The notes beneath the pieces were generated by a model. The model had not been told where the DNA came from. It ran no database searches and was given only the letters and a program-made list of their open reading frames with translations. A stretch of 7,417 nucleotides of DNA from an uncultured Ruaniaceae bacterium. GTDB taxonomy: Bacteria; Actinomycetota; Actinomycetes; Actinomycetales; Beutenbergiaceae. Below are positions 1-5,672 of the stretch, one piece after another; the stretch's first letter is position 1, and each line of letters starts with the position of its first letter. The translations under genes and the position numbers were made by a program. The stretch spans positions 1 through 7,417 of the forward strand of contig CAMXUZ010000314.1 in assembly GCA_947251855.1 (NCBI GenBank). Reading direction: 5' to 3'.

Positions 1-1300
1 CCTCGGGCCCATAGGCCGTCTCGCCGGCGCCGAGGGGGAAGTCGATCCGTAGGTGGATACAGCCGTCCCCGAAGTGGCCGTAGGGCATTCCCGTGACTCG
101 GTAGGAGGCCATGAGATCCTCGAGTTCCCGCAGGTACGCACCCAACGCCTCCGGCGGAACAGCGGCGTCCTCCCAGCCCGGCCAAGCCTGGTTGCCTTCG
201 GTGGTTCGCCCGGCGAGTCCCGCGCCGTCGGCACGGATCCGCCAGAGCGCAGCTGCTTCTGGGCCGGCAGGAATGATCCGCACCGCGGTCGTTCCGGCAT
301 CAGCCGCGAGCTCCCGGGCGCGCGCGTGGGCGGCGGCCACGGTTTCACCGGCGACTTCCACAAATAGCCAGCCAGCGCCGTCAGGAAGTTCGGGGATGGC
401 GCTTCCGCCCTGCGCCCGCACGGCCTCAACCAGTTGCGCGTCGAAACCTTCGATCGCTACGGGGCGGTGTTCGAGCATCGCGGGAACGGCATCGGCGGCT
501 TCCGCCATCGTGGGGTAGCCCAGCACGACCAACGTGGGGGAACTGGGCACCTCCACCAACGCAAGGGTCGCCTCCGTGACGGTCACGAGCGTGCCCTCGG
601 TGCCGACGAGGAACTTCGCGAGGTCCTTCTTGTTCTCCGGTAGGAGGTGCTCGAGCGAGTAGCCGGACACCTGCCGGGAAAAGCGCCCGAATTCCGTGCG
701 AATCGTGGCGAGGCTTGCCTGCACGAGATCATCCAGACCCGCGACGGGGCCAAGCCCCTTGCCGGCCGTGAATTCGCGGCCCCGCCCGTCAATGACCTCC
801 AGCGAAACGGTGTTATCCGCAGTCCGCCCATACGCGACGGCGCGCGGGCCGCAGGCATTATTGCCGATCATCCCGCCGAAAGTCGCGCGGTTCTGCGTGG
901 AGGGATCGGGGCCGAACCGCAGCCCGTGCGGCGCAGCGAGCGCCTGCAGATCGCTCATCACGACACCCGGCTCCACCCGGGCGAGCCGGTTGACCGGGTC
1001 GAACTCCAGGATCGCGTTCATATGCCGGGAGAAGTCGATGACGATCCCCTCGCCGATGGAATTGCCCGCGATCGAGGTTCCCCCGCCCCGGCTGGTGATG
1101 GGTACGGCATGGGAACGGGCGACCTCCAGGATCGATACGACGTCGCTGCACGTGCGTGGGAAGACGACGACCTGCGGCAACAGGCGGTAGTTCGAGGCGT
1201 CGGTAGAATACTCGGCCCTGCGGCGAGGCGTGGCATCCACCTCACCAGAATTTGCGTCACGAAGGTCGTCGAGGAGCGAAGTTGAAAGTGTGAGCGCCAC
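1..1300 (-). CDS. FAD-linked oxidase, probably of the FAD plus Fe-S (GlcD/YdiJ-like) type, N-terminal part, truncated by window edge
   Basis: This is the N-terminal 433 residues of a flavoprotein of the VAO/PCMH fold related to D-lactate, glycolate and D-2-hydroxyglutarate dehydrogenases. The frame is open without a break from GTG at 1300 to the window edge. The FAD-binding PP-loop is RGGGTSIAGNS (about residues 71-81). FGGMIGNNACGPR (141-153) is the second FAD-contact segment, and VSGYSLEHLLPE (about 211-222) and FLVGTEGTL (about 230-237) follow. The FAD-oxidase C-terminal domain ends in YGHFGDGCIHLRIDFP (407-422), whose His409 and Asp412 match the conserved catalytic/metal-site region. The wording of these motifs (WRIRADGAGLAG, QAWPGWEDAAVPP) fits the long actinobacterial proteins of about 950 residues that continue into a 4Fe-4S and Cys-rich domain. 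That part would lie left of base 1, so the fusion is inferred. The substrate, a 2-hydroxy acid, is also inferred. An in-frame GTG at 1324 is an alternative start; 1300 is preferred because of the -10 hexamer just upstream. Confidence 0.9.
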   Translation of the reverse strand, partial: MALTLSTSLLDDLRDANSGEVDATPRRRAEYSTDASNYRLLPQVVVFPRTCSDVVSILEVARSHAVPITSRGGGTSIAGNSIGEGIVIDFSRHMNAILEFDPVNRLARVEPGVVMSDLQALAAPHGLRFGPDPSTQNRATFGGMIGNNACGPRAVAYGRTADNTVSLEVIDGRGREFTAGKGLGPVAGLDDLVQASLATIRTEFGRFSRQVSGYSLEHLLPENKKDLAKFLVGTEGTLVTVTEATLALVEVPSSPTLVVLGYPTMAEAADAVPAMLEHRPVAIEGFDAQLVEAVRAQGGSAIPELPDGAGWLFVEVAGETVAAAHARARELAADAGTTAVRIIPAGPEAAALWRIRADGAGLAGRTTEGNQAWPGWEDAAVPPEALGAYLRELEDLMASYRVTGMPYGHFGDGCIHLRIDFPLGAGETAYGPE

Positions 1301-1307
1301 GGCTTCT

Positions 1308-1313
1308 AACCTA
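1308..1313 (-). promoter_or_regulatory. Candidate -10 box (TAGGTT) for a leaderless FAD-oxidase transcript
   Basis: On the minus strand, TAGGTT is followed by seven bases and then the GTG at 1300. It fits the TANNNT -10 pattern of actinobacteria, and the spacing would place the transcription start on the G of GTG. No Shine-Dalgarno sequence at normal spacing is visible upstream, which fits a leaderless mRNA. I see no convincing -35 element. Short hexamers occur by chance, so this remains a candidate. Confidence 0.35.
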
Positions 1314-1388
1314 CCCGCTGTCACCGGTGAATGCGCATCTGCTCACTTGCCGGGCAGGGCGACGGCGGCCGCGCGCCCCGCAGCGAGG

Positions 1389-2153
1389 CTATTGGATTCC
1401 TGCGGCGATGAGTCGCTCCATCGCCGCGATTCCCGTGTGGTCGCCGGTGATCATCACCTGGCCGCCGCGACCCCACGCCCAGCGCGCCAATTCGTCGAGA
1501 TCACCCGCGATCTCCACGGTCGGTTCAGCGCCTTCGGCCGCCCGCTCAGCCCGAGGGACGGGGGCGCCGCTCGAGCCGGGGTAGTCGCCGACGTCGATGA
1601 ACCACTCCTGGCCGTCGGACTCGATTCGCGCGATCCCGCGGGAGGTGTGGGATGCGCCGTCGGGCAACCAGCCCCACATCACGTCAACGCAATGGCTCAG
1701 GCAGTGTGCGGCGACGTCCCTGTCGATCGGGCTCGGATCGAGCCCCGCGGCGAGCTCGGCATCAACCCGGTGCATCACCGCTTCACACACCTGCATCCTC
1801 CGCGTGAACCCGACCGTCTGATCCGCCGGCCACCAGCTCCACCGCGGTTCTGCGTCGTCAAGATTGTCGAGCGCCGCCGTGAGCGCGCGCGTCGCAGCGG
1901 CACGCACGGGCAGAATCTCGTCAATCGATTCGGGAAGTTCCGGCGCGCTGTCCTCGACTCGCGACGCATCCTCATCGGAGCGGATGTCCTCCGTCAGCAA
2001 AGTCGCCCAGAAATGGTGGACGTGGGTGAGATGGGCGATGAGATCGCGGGCAGTCCAGTCGGGGCAGCTCGGGCAGGGCGTGGTGGGATCGAGCGAGGCG
2101 AGGACAGAAGCGAGCCGGTCACTTTCACACGTGATGAAACTTGTTGCATCCAT
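1389..2153 (-). CDS. Maleylpyruvate isomerase family (mycothiol-dependent, DinB-fold) protein
   Basis: A 254-residue protein with the two-domain layout of mycothiol-dependent maleylpyruvate isomerase relatives. The N-terminal DinB-like metal-binding domain has the signature CPDWTARDLIAHLTHVHHFW (residues 30-49). The metal ligands are probably His46 together with Glu124 and His128 in CEAVMHRVDAELAAG (123-137), a Glu-x3-His pair spaced as in the family. The C-terminal part (from about 165) contains WFIDVGDYP, expected of the MDMPI C-terminal domain. Most members in actinobacteria have unknown substrates; gentisate-pathway activity is not implied because no ring-cleavage gene lies nearby. The start is ATG at 2153. 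AGGGG touches the ATG with no spacing, so it cannot act as a normal ribosome binding site, and a -10-like hexamer lies just upstream. The gene lies 43 nt downstream of the hydrolase gene and 88 nt upstream of the FAD oxidase. The stop is TAG. Confidence 0.85.
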   Translation of the reverse strand: MDATSFITCESDRLASVLASLDPTTPCPSCPDWTARDLIAHLTHVHHFWATLLTEDIRSDEDASRVEDSAPELPESIDEILPVRAAATRALTAALDNLDDAEPRWSWWPADQTVGFTRRMQVCEAVMHRVDAELAAGLDPSPIDRDVAAHCLSHCVDVMWGWLPDGASHTSRGIARIESDGQEWFIDVGDYPGSSGAPVPRAERAAEGAEPTVEIAGDLDELARWAWGRGGQVMITGDHTGIAAMERLIAAGIQ

Positions 2154-2159
2154 CCCCTG

Positions 2160-2165
2160 ACGTTA
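2160..2165 (-). promoter_or_regulatory. Candidate -10 box (TAACGT) for a leaderless transcript of the DinB-fold gene
   Basis: On the minus strand TAACGT is followed by CAGGGG and then ATG at 2153, so a start at the usual distance would fall on or within a base of the A of ATG. It fits TANNNT. The only purine-rich run abuts the start codon, which also points to leaderless translation. It lies in the 43-nt gap after the hydrolase stop codon, so the gene may have its own promoter rather than rely on read-through. No clear -35 is seen. Confidence 0.35.
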
Positions 2166-2196
2166 CGTTCTGGCGGCTTTATTTGGGAAGGGGTTG

Positions 2197-3036
2197 CTAA
2201 GAGGCGGCGACACGGGCGTAGAGGTCAGCCAGCGCCCCGGCCACCTGCTCGGGAGCTTCGTTCGCGCTCATGTGACCCACTCCGGGCAGGGTGACGACGC
2301 CGATGCCGCCCAAGCGGGGTGCCGCGACCCTCAACGCCGTCGCCATGGCATCGGCGGACTGCGCGGAGCTAAGGGAGTCCTCATCGCCGCGCAGAACCAC
2401 CGCGGGCACGTCCAGGCGTTCGAGCACGTTGAGCCGGCTCGGCCGGGCGGCCATCGCCTTCTGGATCCACGCCACCGCGGCAGGTGGGGCGGCGAGGATT
2501 TCTTTCCGGACTTCTTCCACGACGTCGGGGCGTTGGGCGAGCGTCGTGGCTCCAAGAACGTTGTTGAGCGAGCCTTCGATCGCCGAAGTCCCTTCGGTCA
2601 TGACCTTCGCTGCGGTTGTGAGGCGAACCTTACGCGCAGGTTCTTCATCCGCTTCGGCTTTCGTGTCGAGCAGCCCGAGCCCGCGGATTCGTTCTGGGTA
2701 GGCTTCTGCGTAGGCGAGCGCGACGTAGCCGCCCAAGGAGAGGCCGGCGAGCACGATCTCGTCGATCTGCAGCTCGCTGAGCGTGGCGTCCAGAGCCTTG
2801 GCGAACGTGTCCAGGGAAGGTTCCTCATCGCCGTCAACCTGTTCAGATACCGCTGGCCCCTCGGGGGAATCGCCGAACCCCGGCGCATCGACCGTGAGGA
2901 TCGGCAGATCAGGATCCTCGGCATGTAGGTGGGAGATCACGCCGTCCCACATCCGGGAATCCAGTGGATAGGCGTGCAGGAGCACGAGAACTGGCCTCTC
3001 GGCGGTGCCGTGCAAGTGGTAGGACAGTGGTGCCAT
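2197..3036 (-). CDS. Alpha/beta-fold hydrolase
   Basis: A 279-residue cytoplasmic alpha/beta hydrolase of usual length, with no signal peptide. The order of elements is canonical: the oxyanion strand VLVLLHAYPLDSRMW (residues 16-30, with HAYP where HG is common), DAPGFGDS (50-57), nucleophile elbow GLSLGG (98-103, Ser100), the acid in VLRGDED (214-220, Asp218) and the base in LPGVGHMS (250-257, His255). A cap of helices lies between about 125 and 205. This architecture is shared by esterases, haloperoxidase-like enzymes and 3-oxoadipate enol-lactonase-like proteins, and the substrate cannot be told from the sequence. An acidic insert at about 63-73 (VSEQVDGDEEP) is a local peculiarity. The start is ATG at 3036, 46 nt after the upstream stop; no good Shine-Dalgarno is seen and the start codon lies inside an inverted repeat. 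The stop is TAG. Confidence 0.9.
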   Translation of the reverse strand: MAPLSYHLHGTAERPVLVLLHAYPLDSRMWDGVISHLHAEDPDLPILTVDAPGFGDSPEGPAVSEQVDGDEEPSLDTFAKALDATLSELQIDEIVLAGLSLGGYVALAYAEAYPERIRGLGLLDTKAEADEEPARKVRLTTAAKVMTEGTSAIEGSLNNVLGATTLAQRPDVVEEVRKEILAAPPAAVAWIQKAMAARPSRLNVLERLDVPAVVLRGDEDSLSSAQSADAMATALRVAAPRLGGIGVVTLPGVGHMSANEAPEQVAGALADLYARVAAS

Positions 3037-3051
3037 GTCTTGAGCATGGCA
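3031..3051. promoter_or_regulatory. 7-bp inverted repeat spanning the hydrolase start codon (operator or start-masking hairpin candidate)
   Basis: TGCCATG (3031-3037) and CATGGCA (3045-3051) are perfect inverted copies separated by seven bases. The hydrolase start codon (3034-3036) is in the left arm. As DNA, this 21-bp dyad could be a repressor site downstream of a TATAGA-like -10 at 3068-3073. As RNA, it could hide the start codon in a hairpin. Either role is inference; the symmetry itself is directly visible. Confidence 0.35.
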
Positions 3052-3082
3052 TGTACAACTCGGGTTTTCTATAGTGTCGGCG

Positions 3083-3574
3083 TTAGTGCTCTTCTCGAGC
3101 GGAGTCGGTGAGGTCGCCGACGCTGAGGAGCCGACCGCGGGTACGCAGCTCCGTCAGTGCGTCACCGAGCAGCTCCTCGAATCGCTTCGGAGTGAATTCG
3201 CGGGCGGCACCGCCTCGCGCACGAGTCTCGACCCGGAGCGTCGTCTCCCGAGCGTCCTCCCCGAGACACCGAATTCTCACCTCGGTGGGAACCACCCGTT
3301 TCCTCACACCGGGGATGGCCAGCAGCGGGAAAAGGAACTCGCTACTGAACCCGAGCATTTCCAGCGCGTGCGAACCAGACGTCAAACGGATCGGAAACTC
3401 GCCTGACGGGGAGGCGGCCTTGTACCCGTCGGCCTGGAAGACCGCCGCGATCTTCTGCGCGTTTTCCAGCGGATCACCCGCGCAGCGGATCGTGCGGCCG
3501 GGCACGGCCATGAGAACTTTGCGCAGGCTCACGGCGCGCACCTGCGTCCCGTGCCATCCGACCGAACCGGGCAT
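3083..3574 (-). CDS. Hypothetical protein of unknown function
   Basis: I do not recognise a family. The longest reading has 163 residues from ATG 3574; GTG 3532 (149 residues) and ATG 3511 (142 residues) are in-frame alternatives. GTG 3532 has an AGG eight bases upstream, and the segment starting SLRKVLMAVPGRT looks like the natural first strand, so the true start may be there. AGGAAG lies 12 bases before ATG 3574, which is rather far. The protein has no signal peptide or membrane helix. It alternates short strands and helices: an N-terminal strand, a helix near residues 37-47 (ENAQKIAAVFQ), the hydrophobic segment FSSEFLFPLLAIPG (about 76-89), then basic and charged strands (RKRVVPTEVRIRC) and a C-terminal helix (KRFEELLGDALTELR). 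There are three cysteines at most and no evident catalytic motif. It is the first gene after the non-coding region and lies 46 nt before the hydrolase. Codon use matches the high-GC neighbours, which supports a real gene. Confidence 0.7.
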   Translation of the reverse strand: MPGSVGWHGTQVRAVSLRKVLMAVPGRTIRCAGDPLENAQKIAAVFQADGYKAASPSGEFPIRLTSGSHALEMLGFSSEFLFPLLAIPGVRKRVVPTEVRIRCLGEDARETTLRVETRARGGAAREFTPKRFEELLGDALTELRTRGRLLSVGDLTDSAREEH

Positions 3575-3709
3575 CCCGAAGGGAGTCTTCCTACTCGGTG
3601 CACTTCTTTCGCCCGAACCCCTCGTCGACCTCGCCGGTAATTCGCAACGCGCCGCATTCTTGCTGTGCTTCGACTCCGATGCAGCGATGCGGAATTATTC
3701 GTCACCGTA

Positions 3710-3861
3710 GCGCAGGGGCGTTCCGGGCGTGCTTCCCACACTGGGTGACGGCCTCCAGCGAGGGCGTGGATTATCGACACAACTCTGATTGCGTGGAGCC
3801 CCCTCACAGTGAGCGGGCGTACGCCTTCCTGCTGGTCGTTGCGAGACGCACGCCCCTGCGC
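3710..3861. ncRNA. Candidate structured RNA bounded by a perfect 12-bp inverted repeat; strand unresolved
   Basis: GCGCAGGGGCGT (3710-3721) and ACGCCCCTGCGC (3850-3861) are exact reverse complements. Inside them CCAGC (3755-3759) pairs with GCTGG (3831-3835), and AGGGCGT (3761-3767) pairs with ACGCCTT (3821-3827, one G-U if plus-strand RNA). A small hairpin CCCA-CAC-TGGG lies on one side of the bubble at 3735-3745, and the apical part has CTCAC-A-GTGAG (3803-3813). The result is a rod of about 152 nt with closing stem, asymmetric bubble (33 and 14 nt) and inner stem. The G-U pair favours the plus strand. Orientation with the neighbours, and the side on which the bubble hairpin falls, would suit a 6S-like RNA on the minus strand. 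No clear promoter or U-run terminator is seen on either side. The pairing is visible; that it is transcribed is inference. Confidence 0.3.
3735..3745. repeat. Small hairpin CCCA-CAC-TGGG
   Basis: A four-pair stem with a three-base loop inside the long arm of the bubble of the candidate structured RNA. Alone it is weak; it matters only as part of the larger nested fold. Confidence 0.25.
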
Positions 3862-3870
3862 CAGGAAAGC

Positions 3871-3893
3871 GGTGAGTTTCGAGATGGCTCACC
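3871..3893. repeat. 6-bp inverted repeat downstream of tRNA-Thr
   Basis: GGTGAG (3871-3876) and CTCACC (3888-3893) are inverted copies with an 11-base loop, 43 nt beyond the 3' end of the tRNA. It could help end or process the tRNA transcript, but no T-run follows on the minus strand and the stem is short, so a terminator call would be weak. Confidence 0.25.
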
Positions 3894-3935
3894 CAATGGC
3901 TGCTCTTGGGGTGTTTCGAGGTAGTGTTTTCGTTG

Positions 3936-4008
3936 AGCCGCCTGTGAGAATCGAACTCACGACCTTCTCATTACGAGTGAGACGCTCTGCCGACTGAGCT
4001 AAGGCGGC
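3936..4008 (-). tRNA. tRNA-Thr (anticodon CGU)
   Basis: A full cloverleaf can be drawn: acceptor stem GCCGCCT with AGGCGGC (7 bp); D arm GCTC-AGTCGGCA-GAGC; anticodon stem TCTCA/TGAGA with loop CTCGTAA, giving anticodon CGT, which reads ACG (Thr); a five-base variable loop AGGTC; and T arm GTGAG-TTCGATT-CTCAC. The discriminator is T, and CCA is not encoded (the next bases are CAA), so it must be added after transcription. The gene lies 128 nt downstream of the lipoprotein gene on the same strand and has its own promoter-like sequence. Confidence 0.97.
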
Positions 4009-4037
4009 GCACCAGCGCCGGGCCGGTTGCTGCACCT

Positions 4038-4066
4038 ACTTTACTGGGCGGCGCGCTGGGAACCAA
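4038..4066 (-). promoter_or_regulatory. Promoter of tRNA-Thr (-35 TTGGTT, 17-bp spacer, -10 TAAAGT)
   Basis: On the minus strand TTGGTT (4061-4066) and TAAAGT (4038-4043) are separated by exactly 17 bp, the optimal sigma-70-type spacing. The -10 matches TANNNT and four of six TATAAT bases; the -35 keeps the TTG core. Transcription would start near 4030-4032, giving a precursor with a 5' leader of roughly 23 nt before the mature tRNA. Confidence 0.6.
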
Positions 4067-4136
4067 ACCGAAACCGGTGAGGTCTGCCTCTCATTATTCA
4101 TCGGCCCTCATTTCCCGGATTCTCCTTCGGCCGCCT

Positions 4137-5672
4137 TCAGCAGCGCAAGCCGTCCTCGGGCAGGATGCCGTTGATGAAGTACTCGTCCACGGCCTCGTCG
4201 ATGCAGGAGCCGTTGCCGTAGGCGGTGTGGCCTTCGCCGTCCCAGGTGAGCAGCACCGCGTCCGCAAGTTGGTCCACCATCGCTTCGGACCATTCGTACG
4301 GGGTGGCTGGGTCGCCGGTGGTTCCGATGACGACCATCGTCGGTGCCTCGGGCGCGTCGATCGCGCGAGGCCCGAAGTCCGTTTTGATGGGGAACTTCGC
4401 GCACGCGACCTCACCGTAGCCGAGCGCGGGGCCGAACAGCGGCGAGATGTCCTCCAGTTCGGCTGCTTCCGCCGTCACCTCGTCATAGTCGATCTCCTCG
4501 TCGCTGGGGTGGTCGAGACAGTTGATCGCGACCTGGGCGCCATCGCCGGGCTCGTAGTGCCCGTCCTCGTCGCGTTCGAGCGCGTAATCGGAAAGGAACT
4601 TCACCTGTGAACCGTCCCCGCTGCGCAACGCGGAGATCGCCCCGCTCAGCAGTGGCCAGTTGTCGGTGGAGTACAAGGTGAGGATGATGGCGTTCAGCAG
4701 ATCGCCGTCGGTAACCGGCCGATCGGGATCACCCGAATCCATGGGGCGTTCGCTGAGTTCGTCAACGAGCTGCAGGGTGTCTTCGTATGCCTCATCGACG
4801 CTGCCGACGAAGGGGCAGTCCGGGCCCGTCAAGCAGTCGTCGAGAAACACCCGGTACGCACGCTCGAAGCCTTCGGCCTGCCCGAATCCGAGCTCTTCGT
4901 TCGTCAGGGTGAGGTCGACAGCGCCGTCGAGAACGAACCTGCCCACATTCGCTCCGAACAGGTCCGCGTAGGTCGCGCCGAGTTTAGTCCCGTAGGAGAA
5001 CCCGAGGTAATCAAGAAGGTCGATATCCAGTGCCGCGCGGATGACATCCATGTCTCGAGCAGCGCTCACGGTGTCGACGTGGCCGATGATCTCGGAATTA
5101 TTCGTTTCGCAGGCCGTGACGTATTCGGTGACGGCGTCAAGGTAGTCCTGCCAGCCCGCGTCCGTCTCGACGTCGTACAGGGTCGTGTACCACTCGTCGA
5201 GCTGTTCGTCGTCAAAACACGAGATGGGCGCCGACTCCCCCACCCCGCGGGGGTCGAATCCGACGATCTCGCGCTGTTCCCGAAGCTCGGAGGTGAAGAT
5301 GTGCGGGGCCACGTCCACGGTTTCGATCCCGGAGGCGCCCGGGCCGCCGGGGTTGATGAGGATCATCCCGTCGGCGGAGGAAAGTCCGTACTTCTTGAGC
5401 TGGATGTCGATCGTCCCTGCGCCCGGATCGTCGTAGTCGATGGGCACGGTGACCGCACCGCACTCGAAATCCTGCCCGCACGAGTCCCATTGGACCGTCT
5501 GCTCGTAGTATTCCTCGAGACCCGCCTCGGGGGCGGGTGCGGCAGACCCGTCCGTCTGTTGAAGCATCGGTGCGGGCAGGGAGCAGGCGGTGAGCGCGAG
5601 GAGCACGCCGGTGAGGATCACGGCAAGGAGCGGGCGCGAGGGGGTTGAGCGAGGTTTGGGCACGGGAGTCAT
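4137..5672 (-). CDS. Secreted alpha/beta-hydrolase lipoprotein, TAP-like (tripeptidyl aminopeptidase, S33 family)
   Basis: A 511-residue exported hydrolase of the size and layout of actinobacterial tripeptidyl aminopeptidase-like (SlpD/SlpE-type) proteins. Residues 1-29 form a lipoprotein signal peptide: basic KPR near the start, hydrophobic LLAVILTGVLLAL (15-27) and lipobox LTAC, with Cys30 as the probable lipid-attachment site. An acidic, Pro/Ala-rich linker follows. The catalytic domain has the oxyanion motif NPGGPG (107-112), FDPRGVG (139-145), nucleophile elbow GFSYG (224-228, Ser226), the acid in TTGDPATP (451-458, Asp454) and the base in GEGHTAY (479-485, His482). The C-terminal TAP-like domain (about 410-511) carries the Asp and His and ends in cysteine. 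Cys residues at 65, 71, 152, 188, 280, 286, 385, 424, 490 and 511 suit disulfides outside the cell. It probably cleaves short peptides from their N-terminus at the membrane surface; the exact substrate is unknown. The ATG overlaps the holB stop by 4 nt. Confidence 0.92.
   Translation of the reverse strand: MTPVPKPRSTPSRPLLAVILTGVLLALTACSLPAPMLQQTDGSAAPAPEAGLEEYYEQTVQWDSCGQDFECGAVTVPIDYDDPGAGTIDIQLKKYGLSSADGMILINPGGPGASGIETVDVAPHIFTSELREQREIVGFDPRGVGESAPISCFDDEQLDEWYTTLYDVETDAGWQDYLDAVTEYVTACETNNSEIIGHVDTVSAARDMDVIRAALDIDLLDYLGFSYGTKLGATYADLFGANVGRFVLDGAVDLTLTNEELGFGQAEGFERAYRVFLDDCLTGPDCPFVGSVDEAYEDTLQLVDELSERPMDSGDPDRPVTDGDLLNAIILTLYSTDNWPLLSGAISALRSGDGSQVKFLSDYALERDEDGHYEPGDGAQVAINCLDHPSDEEIDYDEVTAEAAELEDISPLFGPALGYGEVACAKFPIKTDFGPRAIDAPEAPTMVVIGTTGDPATPYEWSEAMVDQLADAVLLTWDGEGHTAYGNGSCIDEAVDEYFINGILPEDGLRC

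Larger units (their letters stand above)
3575..3935. other. 361-bp region without a convincing protein gene
   Basis: The stretch between the tRNA gene and the hypothetical protein has only overlapping frames with unlikely composition: a plus-strand frame of 108 residues and minus-strand frames of 65 and 92, all rich in Arg, Ser, His and Cys, with no known motif. It contains AT-richer patches around 3691-3700 (GGAATTATTC) and 3911-3935. It also holds nested inverted repeats, annotated separately. The RNase P RNA, tmRNA and SRP RNA signature sequences are not present. Confidence 0.6.

Noticed and set aside
1331..1388. Rho-independent terminator after the DinB-fold gene
   Set aside because: A GC-rich stem of GGGGCG with CGCCCT can be drawn, including a NotI-type GCGGCCGC palindrome in the loop, but there is no T-run and the stem is only six pairs with one G-U.
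1230..2294. Plus-strand open frame of 354 residues
   Set aside because: It is antisense to the well-supported DinB-fold gene and the FAD-oxidase start, is rich in Arg, Pro, Gly and Ala, and shows no family motif. Long antisense frames are expected in high-GC DNA.
3710..3861. MITE or insertion element with 12-bp terminal repeats
   Set aside because: The bases flanking the two arms (CCGTA and CAGGA) do not form a target-site duplication and there is no transposase nearby.
3598..3924. Plus-strand frame of 108 residues in the non-coding gap
   Set aside because: Its composition (many Ser, Arg, Cys, His) is unlike a folded protein, no motif is seen, and it runs through the nested inverted repeats.
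3575..3935. RNase P RNA, tmRNA or SRP RNA
   Set aside because: The conserved sequences of these RNAs (for example the SRP GGAAG-type apical loop and the RNase P core segments) are not present on either strand.
4067..4136. Terminator after the lipoprotein gene
   Set aside because: No stem longer than four pairs and no T-run was found before the tRNA promoter.
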